In this document: one piece after another, positions 38,069 through 48,715 of the stretch
How the letters are laid out: each line of letters starts with the position of its first letter
Numbering within the stretch: the stretch's first letter is position 1
From: Pagrus major
Taxonomy: Eukaryota; Chordata; Actinopteri; Spariformes; Sparidae
Assembly: GCF_040436345.1 (NCBI RefSeq)
Contig: NC_133223.1
Coordinates: 27,808,910-27,872,909, forward strand
Length of the DNA stretch: 64,000 bases
Reading direction: 5' to 3'
The notes under the pieces: model-generated
Told to the model about the DNA's origin: nothing
The model's database searches: none
The model's input: the letters and a program-made list of their open reading frames with translations, nothing else
Program-made: the position numbers and the translations under genes

Positions 38069-39794
38069 CTGCGTATGTGGAAGCAGATAACTGGTTTGTA
38101 CGTGTGACTCTTGGTGTCTGTGAAGAGTAGAAGAATGTCATTTAAAGCTGTCGGGAGTCAGAGACCAACTCATATACGCTCCTAAGTTTGGATGGCCACG
38201 CTCGGGAGGGTATATTACCCATACATTGGTACTGTAAATGTTGTTGTGTAACGTATATAGCACGAGAGGAAGACGAGACCTGCTGTCTGGGCAGTTTTAG
38301 GGGACAGGATGCTGCCATAAATTTCAGTCAGAAAAAAGGATTTACTGTATAAAAATGTAATTTCACACTGAAAAACTGTCTTGGGTTGAACATGTACTTT
38401 ATACTGCTATAAATCTGAGGTTTTAGAAGTGGGTGTTGGGCCTCCAAATAGTTTTGAGGGACATCGGGCCATATTTTAAGGTAAAACAACACATTTGATA
38501 ACCCATTAGCTTCCATTAGACAACAGCTAACGTTTGCATTCAAGGTACCACTAGTAACGTTAGCTAGGAAGTGGTTGAATGCTAACGTATGATTACTATT
38601 TGTTAGATTCGCTAAGTGTATAAGACTTGTAACCTGGAACACAGCAGCACACCTTTATCCCAGGATTCGAGCTTAGCACCCATAGCATGATGTCAGAGGA
38701 AAAATGGCCGTTGTGTGAATATGGTCTCTTTCCAGGAGATCTCATAGAATAGTCTGAATGCGTCTGGAGAGTTCAGAGATTCAGTAATTTCAGTGAATTT
38801 TTTAGTGTATTTCCCACTTTCCCGGAATCAGAAACTAATGAATGCCTTAGGACAAACCTTTTTTTTTTTATGTATTCGGTGTAGTCTGAAGTCATGTAAC
38901 ACAGCAATATTAAGTACTGTAAAATATCCTGCGTCCTTTACATATTTTTGTCACAAGTTTTTGGCAACACCTTTTGAGAGATCGCTACAAAAAATGTGTG
39001 TATATCAGCAAATATAATGATATCAGAATTTATTATTCTCTAACAATGGTATTGGCATTAGCTCCCAAAACCTGTTAGACCTGCAAGCCATGTGAACACA
39101 CAGCAATGTAACATGAGTCTGCAACTAAGTGAACTATTAACTATTAACTCCACATGCCCTTAGTCTGAAGATACTTTAGTCTTGAAACACAGAAAGGCAT
39201 CAATGACATAATCAAGATCTTACAGTGAACTAAGCAGGTAAGTACAGTAAGCCTTTGTCTGAAGGTAAGGCCCACAGTCTGACTTTGAAAACCCCTGATG
39301 TAAACACAGAATTCCAGTGCTGTTATCAATACTGGAGGTCAGATGTGCCATATTCATCTAACTCAGCCTGGCATTGCCCTGCAGTTGTTAACATGAACAG
39401 CTGGTGTTCTGTAACTGTTGTTATTTTGTTGAAAACAGCCACCCATTGTACAGTAATGTGGTTCAGTAAACCAGAGACTCATCCTGTTCTCCCTGCTCTC
39501 TGTGCTCGCTTTCTTGTGTTTTTTTAATGTTGCGCAGTAGGAGGTCAAATACCAGGGTACAAGATTATTCCTTGAATGTAGCATCATTATAGCGTGCACT
39601 GCTCAGGAGTGATCTTTGTTTTAGTCCTATGTTGACGTGTTAAGTGGTCTTTGTATGATCAGCCAGTTGATATTACTGTAACATGTAATTAGCTTTTAGC
39701 AGGCTGCTGTAGATGTGTCAAAACATCCTCGTCTACAAGTAAATGGCTGTAACAACTTTATAGACAATCACTCAGATGTGACATTGTTGCCAGT

Positions 39795-40363
39795 AATAAA
39801 TCACACACACAGCTGAAGTAAATCACTTGCTGATATCCATTAATACTTGGAGACTGTGTCGTCCTCGGAGAAGTGTTGAAGTCTGTTGTGCTGTCAAATT
39901 AACTGTTTTCTATGTACAGGCCAGATGATCATGTGCTTATACAGATTTAAAGATGAACATTTTTATAGTTATGGCTACAAGTTAAAAATGACAATTTCTC
40001 CAGTGTATCTCTAATGTTTGTTTACATTTTGCAAAGAGTGGCATTTACTATTTATTGTGCACTAGTCAAATACAGTGTGTCTGGATTGGCCAATAGAAAA
40101 AAGAACAGCTTAATTCAAGGTCCACCCACTTGACGAAGTCTCCATGACAACTGGGAAACTTCATCCACTGGTCTGCAAGATGCAGCTGAAAGCTCCAGTA
40201 AACACTACTAAATGGACCTTGAGGAAATATTTTTTTGTGGTCGAACTATATCCAAGGTCAAGGATGAACGTTAATGCTCAATAGACTGTGATATCAAAGA
40301 TTTGTGTTACTGTATCATTATAAATCTTTCATATGTCCAATATATAAGATTTATGTTAATAAA
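39795..40363 (+). promoter_or_regulatory. Candidate faim poly(A) signals
   Basis: AATAAA occurs at 39795-39800 and 40358-40363; no canonical signal is closer to the faim stop at 38068. This would imply a long 3' UTR (1.7-2.3 kb). A variant signal nearer the stop cannot be excluded. Confidence 0.3.
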
Positions 40364-40586
40364 TGTCTTTCTTTTTGTTTACTGTGGGTGGTACATGTTT
40401 GTAAAATGTGAACTGTATGATCAGGTTTTGTTGTTGAGCTGCATCATTGATCTTAATATATACATTATTAGTAAACAGGGAAATACAAGTATTAAAAATC
40501 ATGATCTTTGTTTCATATTCTCTGAAATGTTGTTGTTGCGACTTTAGGTAGATGAAGGTGTCATAGTTAGGTGTCGAAAGAAAATG

Positions 40587-40994
40587 TTCTAGCTCAGTGG
40601 TGCCCAGACTTTTTTTCCTTGGAGGGCCAAAACAGAGAATTTATTGATGGACAAAGGTAAAAAACAAACACCTACTGTATTGTTAAGATGAATAATGATA
40701 CTATATGGTAGCACTGAAGGCAAGTGAGAAAAAAAAATCTGGTGATGTGTGTTTATGACTCAAGAACCAGTGAAAAAATGTTTTACCAGGACAATTTCTC
40801 AATTAATCCCCCCCACTTGTCTCTCAGGGCTTCCATAATACTGTGATCCCAAATTCCCTTAATTGACTGTCTTCCTGCATAACATGTCAGTCTGCCAGAA
40901 AATGGAAAAATATTTCTGATTTGGGATCCTAAAGAGCATTTGCTTGAAACAAGTTTGGCCCCCGGGACCAACTTTGATCTGCCCTGGTCTAGAT
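40587..40994. mobile_element. Non-autonomous hAT-like element with 8-bp TSD
   Basis: The element 40595-40986 (392 bp) starts CAGTGGTGCCCAGACTTTTT and ends TCTGCCCTG, whose reverse complement CAGGGCAGA gives a short inverted terminus beginning CAG, as in hAT elements. GGAGGGCCAAA on the left mirrors TTTGGCCCCCG on the right. The flanking octamers TTCTAGCT (40587-40594) and GTCTAGAT (40987-40994) match at 6 of 8 positions, consistent with an aged 8-bp target-site duplication. There is no transposase frame. Confidence 0.65.
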
Positions 40995-41522
40995 ACTTGA
41001 AACAAATGACAAAGAATATTCATCAAACTTAATTTACACGTTTTAATTTTGATATCAGCATCAGACACAATTTGACATTATCATCGTTTTATGATCATTT
41101 TACAATTAGATTATAACCATGTATTTGTAACCATCTCTAAATGCAAAACCCATAGCTGTCGACCAAAGATTTCACCTGCTACTTAAAGGATTATAATAGT
41201 CTTTGTAAAGTAAAAAAGGCAAAACGTTATGTCATCACTGGTAGAATATGTTGGTGTTATACTGACTGCATATATGGTATGATTATTTGATAAAGAAAAA
41301 GATATAAAAATATGTTGAACTGTAATGACAAAAATTAGAAAGCAAAACTCAATCAAGCTGCAGAAAAATATCTGACATCTTTGATTTCTCTGGTCTCATT
41401 ATAGTGAGTATAGGAGTAATGCAATCATCTATCTCTTACTAATAGTAAATACAATTAAAAGGAAAGTATTCTTACATTTGTGTTTGTACCACGACAACAC
41501 AAGAAGAGGAAACTGAAACAAA

Positions 41523-44500
41523 TCACTTTTCAGACCTACAGGTGATGATGTACTTGGGCAGAGCTTGATAACCACTGAATATGACAGAGATCTCAGGTCC
41601 GCTCACGCTGTCGTACATCTTTAGTGGGTCTTTCCCCACGAGAGGTGGCAGAATGAGATCCCTTTGACCAGCAGTGGAGTTTCCTGTCAGCACCTCGGCT
41701 TCCACGAAGTGCAGATACTCCTTGTTTGGCTCCTTCCACACTTCCATGGCCTTTTTTGGGCTGCTGGCAAAGTAGATGCCCTCTCCATATGCTGGGTCTT
41801 TAGTCAGAGGAAGACACACACACACACACACACACAAATAATTATTTGTATTGTTTATATATGTTTGTTATTACTATTTTATTACTGTTTTCTATGTCTT
41901 ACAATTTAAGACCTGAGAAAATCATCATGTACCAGTTGTAAAAAATTGCATTGTCAAATTCTATTCGTAGTAGTAAGTATAATCTTACCATCAGGTGGAG
42001 CGTACTCTGCGTGGAATCCAACATGGCTAACCATGTCAAAGAACTGTGCAGGGATGCACTGAAACATTTTTTGAGGCTTGAAGCAGCCTAGCTGTTCTTT
42101 CTTGAGCTCAAAGAGCTTCTCCAGTGAAGCATTCTCCACTCTGTCCACCTAAAAATACAGAATATTTGAAGCATATAAGTACACACACTACTCCATTTGA
42201 AGAAATAAAATATACAATTTGAAACTGCAAATGGATCCATGTGAAGACGTGAAAAAATAGTTTCCTACAACATCTCCATGCATGTTGCGTTTACACATAC
42301 TGTACCTTCACAAGTCGCAACCCCAAATGTTTGAAGGCAGACATCCTGTCTGAGAACTCTTTGCTTGAACCATCGACTGTCTTCCTTTCAAAGGCCACAT
42401 CCTGAGATATCAACTTAAAAATGGCCCTTTTTTCCTCTTCGACAAACTCCCTCTGGATGTTGATGAGTTGGGCCTCCACCTGCAACCCAGCAACTGCAAC
42501 ATCTACAGTTGACTTTCCTTGTACAATTATGCTTGCACGACCCGTTTCAAATGACTCCTCGATGGAAATGGGATACTTTTCCATTAGTTGGGACAGTTGT
42601 AATTGTTCCTTTTCGCCTAAGTGCAGAATGAAGTTGTTGCAGATAGTGTAAGAGCCTAAGGATTCGAAGAGAATGCCTCGGAGCCATTGTTCAGCCTCAC
42701 GTTCTGCATCATAGGAGCGGCCGCTCAGGCTGATCCTTGGAGTGGGATCTCGGCTGCTAGGGAAGTTACCTCTGCCCTCAGGTTCTGGTGGGGAAGACGT
42801 CAAAATTGGTGGATTTATTGCAATGATCACATTCCTATGGTTGATTTTGTCAAAGTTATTCCATAATTGTGTGTTCACGCTGCCACAGCCAATGACCATT
42901 GTGAACAAACGCAGAAGAGATCAAGAAACCACAACAGTTACATAATCTCTTTGTGAAATCCGTGTCTGCACATGATCTGTTTCCCTGATTAGATATTGTT
43001 TAAGTTCATTATTTATTGTAGAGCAGGCCATAGACACCAGTGAAGCTAATGTAATAATTATCGGCATGGTGGAAATTCATTCTTGACCAATCCTGCTGAT
43101 GAAATTATTAAAAAAGTATTCCTAAAATGGACTTTAACAAACTGTGGACTTAAAGGTTTAGTTCACCAAAAAATGAAAATTCAGTCATTATCTTCTCACC
43201 ATCATGCTGATGGAAAGTGAAGTGACTTTTCCTAGTGCACAAAACATTTCTGGAGCTTCACCGCAAAACAGCATTGCAACATTCCCCTAAACGACTGAAG
43301 TAGATGGGGGGCTCCATACAGCTCATCCAGTGTAATACAAGTCTCTGGAAGCTCCAAGATCCAGAATTTATTTAAAAAGATGTTATTTACACCCTTGACA
43401 AGTGGTTGAGCGTGTGCACGCACTTACAGGTTGCATGCTAGCACTTTTAGCCTTGCAGCTACAGTGAAGACTTTAGCTTGAAAAAGAGTGTAAATTATGA
43501 CTCACAAATCAGTTTGGGATCTCGGGGCTTCCGGAGACTAGGAATACACCCTACGAACTGCATTGAGCCATTTTATTATTGTTTTTTAAAATATATTTTT
43601 TAATGGTTTTAAAACAAGTCTTCACCTACTTTTTGTTTAGGAGAAAGCTGCAATGCTGTTTTGCTGTGAAGCTTCAGATATGTTTTGTGGACGACGAAAC
43701 CTTAACAAACTTTCCATCAGCGTGGGGGGGAAGGGATAATTACTTTTTTGCTGATCTCTGCAGCGTTCGTTCACAAAGATCGTTCCCTGTGACAGCATTA
43801 AAATGATGCAATATAATAAATTTCTAGACTCATGTTCTGCACCGCTTCAGATTGTACAAGGTCTTCCATCAATATCATCCCCATTAGTACCTACATTAAA
43901 GGCCACCTTTGTGTGCAATAAATAATAAGTGAAATATTGTTTTACCAGGTCCAGGTGTGATGTTGGGATGGGATGGTTTTGGCTGGAAAAATCTAATTTT
44001 CTCCTCAAAAGCCTAAAAAGAGAAGATCATTACTTTATTAATTATTTACTCTTTTGTGTGAGACAATTCAGGGAGCATAAACAACACTTTGAGTTGTTCG
44101 GGTAGAAAGCATTGGCAACTGAACTTGGGTGACCGGAAAAACACAGCCAACAATTCCTAGCAGGTGTAGGGAGTGTCTCACACTGCATTCCACCTTACAG
44201 ATACATTTTCAATCAAAACATCTCAGGTTTAGGATTTAATTACTGTTACTTGCACTTACCAGATTAAGATCATGTCAGATTAAAGGAGACATATTATGCT
44301 GATTTTCAGGTTCACAATTTTATTTTGGGTTACTACTAGAATAGGTTTACCTGCTTTAATGCTCAAAAAACACACGCCTGAGCCAGCTTCACTCTGTGTT
44401 TCCAGCCAGCTCTGTCCTGTTTTGAGCTTGCAGTTACCCTCAATTTTACCGTGAACTTTCAAGACCTTTTACATGTGCAAGAACCATTATTATTACTGTC

Positions 44501-46796
44501 AAGGAAACCTTTTTCTTCGCCTCCTGCTGAAGACAGACACTACATCATATCATGTGACCAACCTTAAATGTGTCGATGTCAGAAGGAAATATGACAAAAT
44601 AAACTTCCATCTTCTTTGTGATTTTTTGGGCAAAATCCGCAACTGCTTGTGACATGATTTGGGCGACTTCTTTTTTACTGAACCCGAGGGCTCCAGTGCC
44701 GATGGCCGGAAAGGCGATTGACTTGTGGCTCTTTGAAGCTGCCAACCACAAGCATTCCAATACTGATTTGAAAAGAAACTGTAATGAATGAATAAGCAGA
44801 CAGAAAAATAAAAGCTCTTGTTAAAGTGTAAAAAAAACTTGTAATAAAACAGTGTATATATAATATTTATTTTCTTAACAGTGTGTATTCTTGACTTTCA
44901 TTTGTCTTATTTTCTATAATCATCTGTGCAATGAGCTGTATCTAACGTGACTTAGAATATGTGCTGTCTTGATATCACCAAGAAGATTAACAATGTTTTT
45001 GAGATGTGACATAAATCTGATTTATTTACAGATTTAGAGATATATTAGGCTGTGAACACAATAAATGATCCCTTTACTCAAGAGCCCCATAACAGTTAAA
45101 CTTATACTGTACCTCCTGTGCTGCTGCCTCCTGATATGCGTACATTCCTTTCGTGGGGCAAAAAGTGTGATACACCTCATTGCATTGAAGTCTTTGGCCG
45201 CTTGTGATGATGACATATTCAGTCACAGAAGCATTATGCATTTCCTTTTGTAATTTATCACCAGCTTTCTGCAGTATGGCTCTGGAAACTACACCACTGC
45301 TCAGGTTTCGGTCGAATTTGCTTCCAATTGTGTTGACAATGACAGCTGTCTGAGGGATGGAAACACAATGATATTAAATTAAAAAGGTAACAGAACAAGG
45401 ATAAAGCTTTTTGATATATATCATCAGATGTAGAACACGACAGTACTGGTCTTTTGGGGCAGATGACAATACTGTTACTGGAGAGTATAAAAATTATGAT
45501 TTCAATATATAGGTCAGTATTTTTATATAAATACATTATATATATAAATATATAATATAATATATATATATAAACCCACACTTTTTGCAATTATCTGTCA
45601 AATGTGGCTATCAAACAATTGAAAAAGAATTGTATGTAATAGAGGCAGGAAATTTCACAGCTTATCAATAAACTCTGTTAACCAAAATTACTGACAGCTG
45701 ACAATGAAACAGTAAACTTCACTGGGAATTTTACTGTTTCAGTGAATTATAAATCAACCCAAACATTGTTTTCTGCATTATGTTCTGTAAAAAAAAAGTT
45801 TTCATAGTTGACATCATAAATGCTGACACCAATGTATCTGTGATAATATCGGCAACATGCAAAGTATATATGACATGAAACAAATTCAGCTAAACATACT
45901 TTTTAGGAAGAAAGTAAATAATTAATTAATTTATTTTGTACCTGCTGTTCCTCAATTTTACCCAGCTTCAGTGTCAGGCGGACATTTCCCATCTGGACAG
46001 TAGGTGTTGAGGTTTTGGCATCACCTCTGCTCACGCCTCCTGTTGCCTGACTGTATGACTGTTGAGAGCCTAATATCTGACGGCAGGCCCTCTCCATTTC
46101 CTTGACCGTAGGCTCGTCATGGTTCACAAGCAGGATCTCGTTAGGTTGATGTCCTGAAGACTTTTCATAGTAGCATTTCACAGCTGTCACTATGGCGTCT
46201 GCACATTGTGGCACGGGGTAGTGGAACAGTCCAGAGCTTACAGCAGGAATGGCAACACTCTTCAGCTTGTTTTCTTTAACTCTGTCAAGAATGTTGTGAA
46301 TGGCCTTCATCAACAGCCTTTCAGCCTGAATGAGCTCAGACGTAGAGGCATGTGTTGGAAGATATGGGCCAACGGCATGAATTATCATTTTACATGTTAG
46401 TGACCCAGCACCAGTGACAACTGCATCTCCTGTAGACAAGACACCAGACTTTTTGATGATATCTCGACTCTCTTTTTGGATTTGTGAACCACCCGCATTG
46501 GACAGAGCTAGAGCAAGGCCGCCATAATGCTCAAGCCTCTCGTTAGCAGCATTCACAACAGCTTCCACCGGGCAATTAGTGAGATCAGCCTTCCACACAG
46601 ACACCTTGACACCTGTTCGAAGTGTGGACTCAAACCTTTTCTGTGGGGCAACAGTTGGCTTTTTCTGCTGTCCAAAATCCACTCCATCGAAAGTAGCAAC
46701 ACACCCAAATTTGCTGTGAATCACATCACTCAGAGCAGGTCCACACTGTCTCACAATGTCGACTGAAGACCCATGAAGATCCAACTTACTCAGCAT
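41523..46796 (-). CDS. parp9: PARP9/BAL1-like macrodomain protein, inactive ART domain
   Basis: PARP9 works with DTX3L in interferon signalling and DNA damage, reading ADP-ribose through two macrodomains. The coding sequence is complement(join(41523..41797, 41989..42148, 42306..42784, 43946..44012, 44563..44778, 45113..45349, 45942..46796)), 762 aa, with all junctions GT/AG and in phase. Macrodomain 1 spans about residues 60-243, with the ligand loop VNAANERLEHYGG and the later GL/AGL-type loop PAVSSGLFHYP. Macrodomain 2, about 268-436, is split over three exons (VNTIGSKFDRNLSSG, IAFPAIGTGALGF). A KH-like linker at about 459-618 is followed by the ART fold. The expected His-Gly is Gln648-Cys649 (MFQCIP), the Tyr is kept (GEGIYFA, Tyr680), and the third position is Ile741 (PEISVIF), so the triad is Q-Y-I and transferase activity is not expected. 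The Q substitution identifies PARP9 rather than PARP14/15. Start ATG at 46796 lies just after an acceptor (TTTAG|GAACC), so 5' non-coding sequence is spliced on. It is divergent from parp14. Confidence 0.93.
41815..41836. repeat. (CA)n microsatellite at the last parp9 acceptor
   Basis: About eleven CA units, read as (TG)n in the parp9 pre-mRNA, end about 18 nt before the acceptor of the last coding exon (exon edge 41797). UG-repeats in that position can bind splicing regulators such as TDP-43 or CELF proteins; whether they do so here is inference. Confidence 0.9.
42785..43945 (-). other. parp9 intron 4 (1.16 kb) with inverted-repeat element
   Basis: The intron separates the short linker exon (43946-44012) from the KH-like exon. 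Most of it is an inverted-repeat transposon relic (43143-43765). Open frame continues from the KH-like exon back to 42908 but is intronic by splice phase. Confidence 0.8.
43143..43765. mobile_element. Non-autonomous element with long imperfect inverted repeats
   Basis: The left arm (GGTTTAGTTCACCAAAAAAT ... CATCATGCTGATGGAAAGT ... CACAAAACATTTCTGGAGCT ... GCAAAACAGCATTGCA) reappears inverted at about 43645-43765 (TGCAATGCTGTTTTGCTGTG, AGATATGTTTTGTGGAC, AACTTTCCATCAGCG). The two arms even give the same chance peptide LQCCFAVKLQ on opposite strands. The left-arm sequence is a widespread teleost repeat. There is no transposase. It sits inside parp9 intron 4. Confidence 0.65.
44275..44460. repeat. 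Dispersed repeat fragment (GGAGACATATTATGCT type)
   Basis: The stretch AAAGGAGACATATTATGCTG ... TTTTCAGGTTCA ... AGAATAGGTTTACCTGCTTT is a recognisable teleost interspersed repeat in parp9 intron 3. A more diverged copy sits in parp14 intron 3 at 51625-51700 (CAATTTTCCGGTTCA, AGAATAGGTTTACATGCCCT). Confidence 0.5.
45533..45572. repeat. AT-rich simple repeat in parp9 intron
   Basis: A (TA)n-like low-complexity run in the intron between the first and second coding exons of parp9. Confidence 0.85.
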
Positions 46797-46800
46797 GGTT

Positions 46801-48420
46801 CCTAAACAGAGCTAGAGAAAAATGTTGAGAGAGCAAATTGTACAATAGTTAATACATTTGACACTCACACCTCAAATATCAGTTCGACTTAACATTTTTA
46901 TTGGTCCCATCTAATCAGAACAATCTGATTTTTTTTAAAAAAGTAGCCTATAAATATATTTTTCAAAATACATCATCTGAGTGTGGAGACAGTTGCCTTT
47001 GAACATATATTAGCCAATAAACATATTTTCTGTAGATTATTTTTAAGTGTATACCTTGTAATTTTTGTAAATATGACTATAATCTGGTTAAAAGGATTTG
47101 TAACATCTCTTATACCGTTGATGCATGATGTGTGGACATTTACGCTACTCCTTCAAGATAACACAAGTTGAAAAAGTAAGATATTGGCATAATTTTTTAT
47201 GTTTAGTTTACTTTCAGTTTTCAAGTAAAAACAAACATTGAACAATTATTATATATTTACAATATTAATGAAGCTGTTCTCAGAGGAACATAAGGTCCGC
47301 AGAACACTGTTTGAAGCTAGAAAAGGTGGCAGGGTCTGCCAAATATATAAACAAAGTAAAACAGAATAAAACTTTGTTGTCCTTTAGGGCCAGTCTGTTT
47401 ATTCAGTTAGTCAATCATGAAAACAAAGACAGTTTGATTATTCTGTTTGTTTAGGAATAAAATCAGTCTATCAGTCAATACAGATCTTTCTCTTTACTTT
47501 ACTTTACTTTCTGTTTTGCTTGTGATTAAAATTTCTTTCCCATAACTACATAGTGCACCTTTAAGTACCAGGACACCAGTTTTTTGTGTGTAAATAATCA
47601 TTTTAACATCTAATACTGAAGTGCATATTACTATTCTGTCTGAAATATGAAACAATGCACTGGAAAATAACTTTACTAGCGTGCAGGGGATTACAGTGTA
47701 CTTAATCATATACTATATCGTCTCCCTTTCCCTACAGTAGAGGGAGGCAGAGACAGTATAGAATAAATAGGTTACACCTGCCTCAAGAGTTCAATGTGTT
47801 CCTGTGATGTACAGACTATGTACTGAGCACTCAGGGTACAAGGTTCGCTTATTTATCATTTTACAACGCAGGGTTGTAAAAGGAAATGCTAGTTGAAGTC
47901 TAGTACCTGTCCTACTTGGCAGTTAGTATGCAAGAAAGTAATTAAGCTTGACTTTTTTTTTATTATTATTATAAAAATGAGCAGATGTACATGAACATTT
48001 TACACAGATAAACAAAAACTATATGTACACTTGTCTTCTCGTCCACTTTTCACCAACTTTGAGCTCCAGTCGTGCTTTAGCATAATTAAAAAAATATATA
48101 TAATCACTCAAAATATGATTATGATCAGCAAAAAGGTGCAAAAGACGAATATACGTGACATTATATGTGAAGGTTTCAGTGGTAACAAGTGTCTTTGGAC
48201 TCGTCGGACATTTTAATCAGATTAATAAAACCGCCATTTTGAAAAAAAAGATCGGACGGTTATAATTAATCAGCGCGTGCCACCTGACGCACCAGTTTAC
48301 GCGACAACTGAAAACATTTAAGCTAGTTTTTTTTAAGCTAACACGTTTTTCGACGAAGTACACGCTTTCAATTTAAACGAGTGAGGCAAGTTTATTGTGC
48401 GGAGATGTTCGTATACTCAC
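46801..48420 (-). other. Probable parp9 intron 1 (5' UTR intron)
   Basis: The coding exon of parp9 is preceded on the minus strand by CTCTGTTTAG|GAACC, a good acceptor four bases before the ATG. A strong donor G|GTGAGTATAC lies at 48415-48420 on the same strand. Together they define a 1.6-kb intron with no recognisable coding content; it is AT-rich and repeat-poor. The donor assignment is inferred without transcript data. Confidence 0.55.
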
Positions 48421-48446
48421 CGAGCACACGGTGGAAAAGTGGCGAA

Positions 48447-48456
48447 GAAAGTGAAA
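48447..48456 (+). promoter_or_regulatory. ISRE core (GAAANNGAAA)
   Basis: GAAAGTGAAA is an exact match to the ISRE/IRF core GAAANNGAAA recognised by ISGF3 and IRFs. It lies about 26 nt from the inferred parp9 exon-1 donor and 260 nt upstream of the parp14 start codon, so it may fall at or within parp9 exon 1. Confidence 0.6.
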
Positions 48457-48539
48457 GAGCAAGAAAAGGGAGCGGACCTCTCCTCAAACCGCTTCTCGGG
48501 GTGTTAGCTAAGTTTAATACCGCTGAAACATTAACCTCG

Positions 48540-48544
48540 CCAAT
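48540..48544 (+). promoter_or_regulatory. CCAAT box
   Basis: CTCGCCAATCGG matches the NF-Y binding consensus. It is central in the inter-gene promoter interval. Confidence 0.4.
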
Positions 48545-48670
48545 CGGACGATTGTTCCAGACCTGTATCCTTCTCTGTGTGTGCAGCCCATTCTGCGTTG
48601 ACGCCTCTTGTTTGGCTGCACCCGACGACGAAAGAGGGAAACACCTTCAGCGGGTCGTTTCCTAAGAATC

Positions 48671-48682
48671 AAAAGTGAAAGT
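48671..48682 (+). promoter_or_regulatory. IRF-E / PRDI-like element
   Basis: AAAAGTGAAAGT is an exact fit to the IRF-E pattern RAAASYGAAASY. It lies 34 nt upstream of the parp14 ATG, so it is either very proximal promoter or early 5' UTR. A TTC-N4-GAA motif (TTCCTAAGAA, 48659-48668) lies immediately upstream. Confidence 0.6.
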
Positions 48683-48715
48683 AAAGTCGGAGCAGTGCGC
48701 GTCGGAGCAGCAACG

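Larger units (their letters stand above)
38069..41522. other. faim 3' flank and convergent intergenic region
   Basis: faim (+) and parp9 (-) converge here. No coding exon is visible on either strand. The region contains candidate faim poly(A) signals and a hAT-like element (40595-40986). A possible ATTAAA for parp9 lies at 41042-41047 on the minus strand. Confidence 0.7.
48421..48715. promoter_or_regulatory. Putative bidirectional interferon-responsive promoter, parp9/parp14
   Basis: The interval between the likely non-coding first exon of parp9 (donor at 48420) and the parp14 ATG (48716) is under 300 bp and richer in CpG than its surroundings. It contains GAAAGTGAAA at 48447-48456, AAAAGTGAAAGT at 48671-48682 and a CCAAT box at 48540-48544, with no TATA box. 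Divergent genes, ISRE-type sites and a CCAAT box are the hallmarks of the mammalian PARP9-DTX3L shared promoter; here the second gene is parp14. Transcription starts are not determined. Confidence 0.6.

Noticed and set aside
42785..42908. Extension of the parp9 KH-like exon upstream to a methionine at 42908
   Set aside because: The acceptor at 42785-42786 joins in phase to the short exon 43946-44012, which in turn joins macrodomain 2. The extension would break that continuity.
45350..45590. Open frame upstream of the parp9 macrodomain 2 exon
   Set aside because: A clear acceptor (CCCTCAG) at 45350-45351 joins in phase to exon 1; the extra sequence is low-complexity AT-rich intron.
48608..48715. 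Start of parp14 at the upstream in-frame methionine 48608
   Set aside because: Residues before 48716 are Arg/Ser-rich with no similarity to the family. The [11 protein letters not shown] start fits PARP14 N-termini, and the IRF element lies within the would-be extension.
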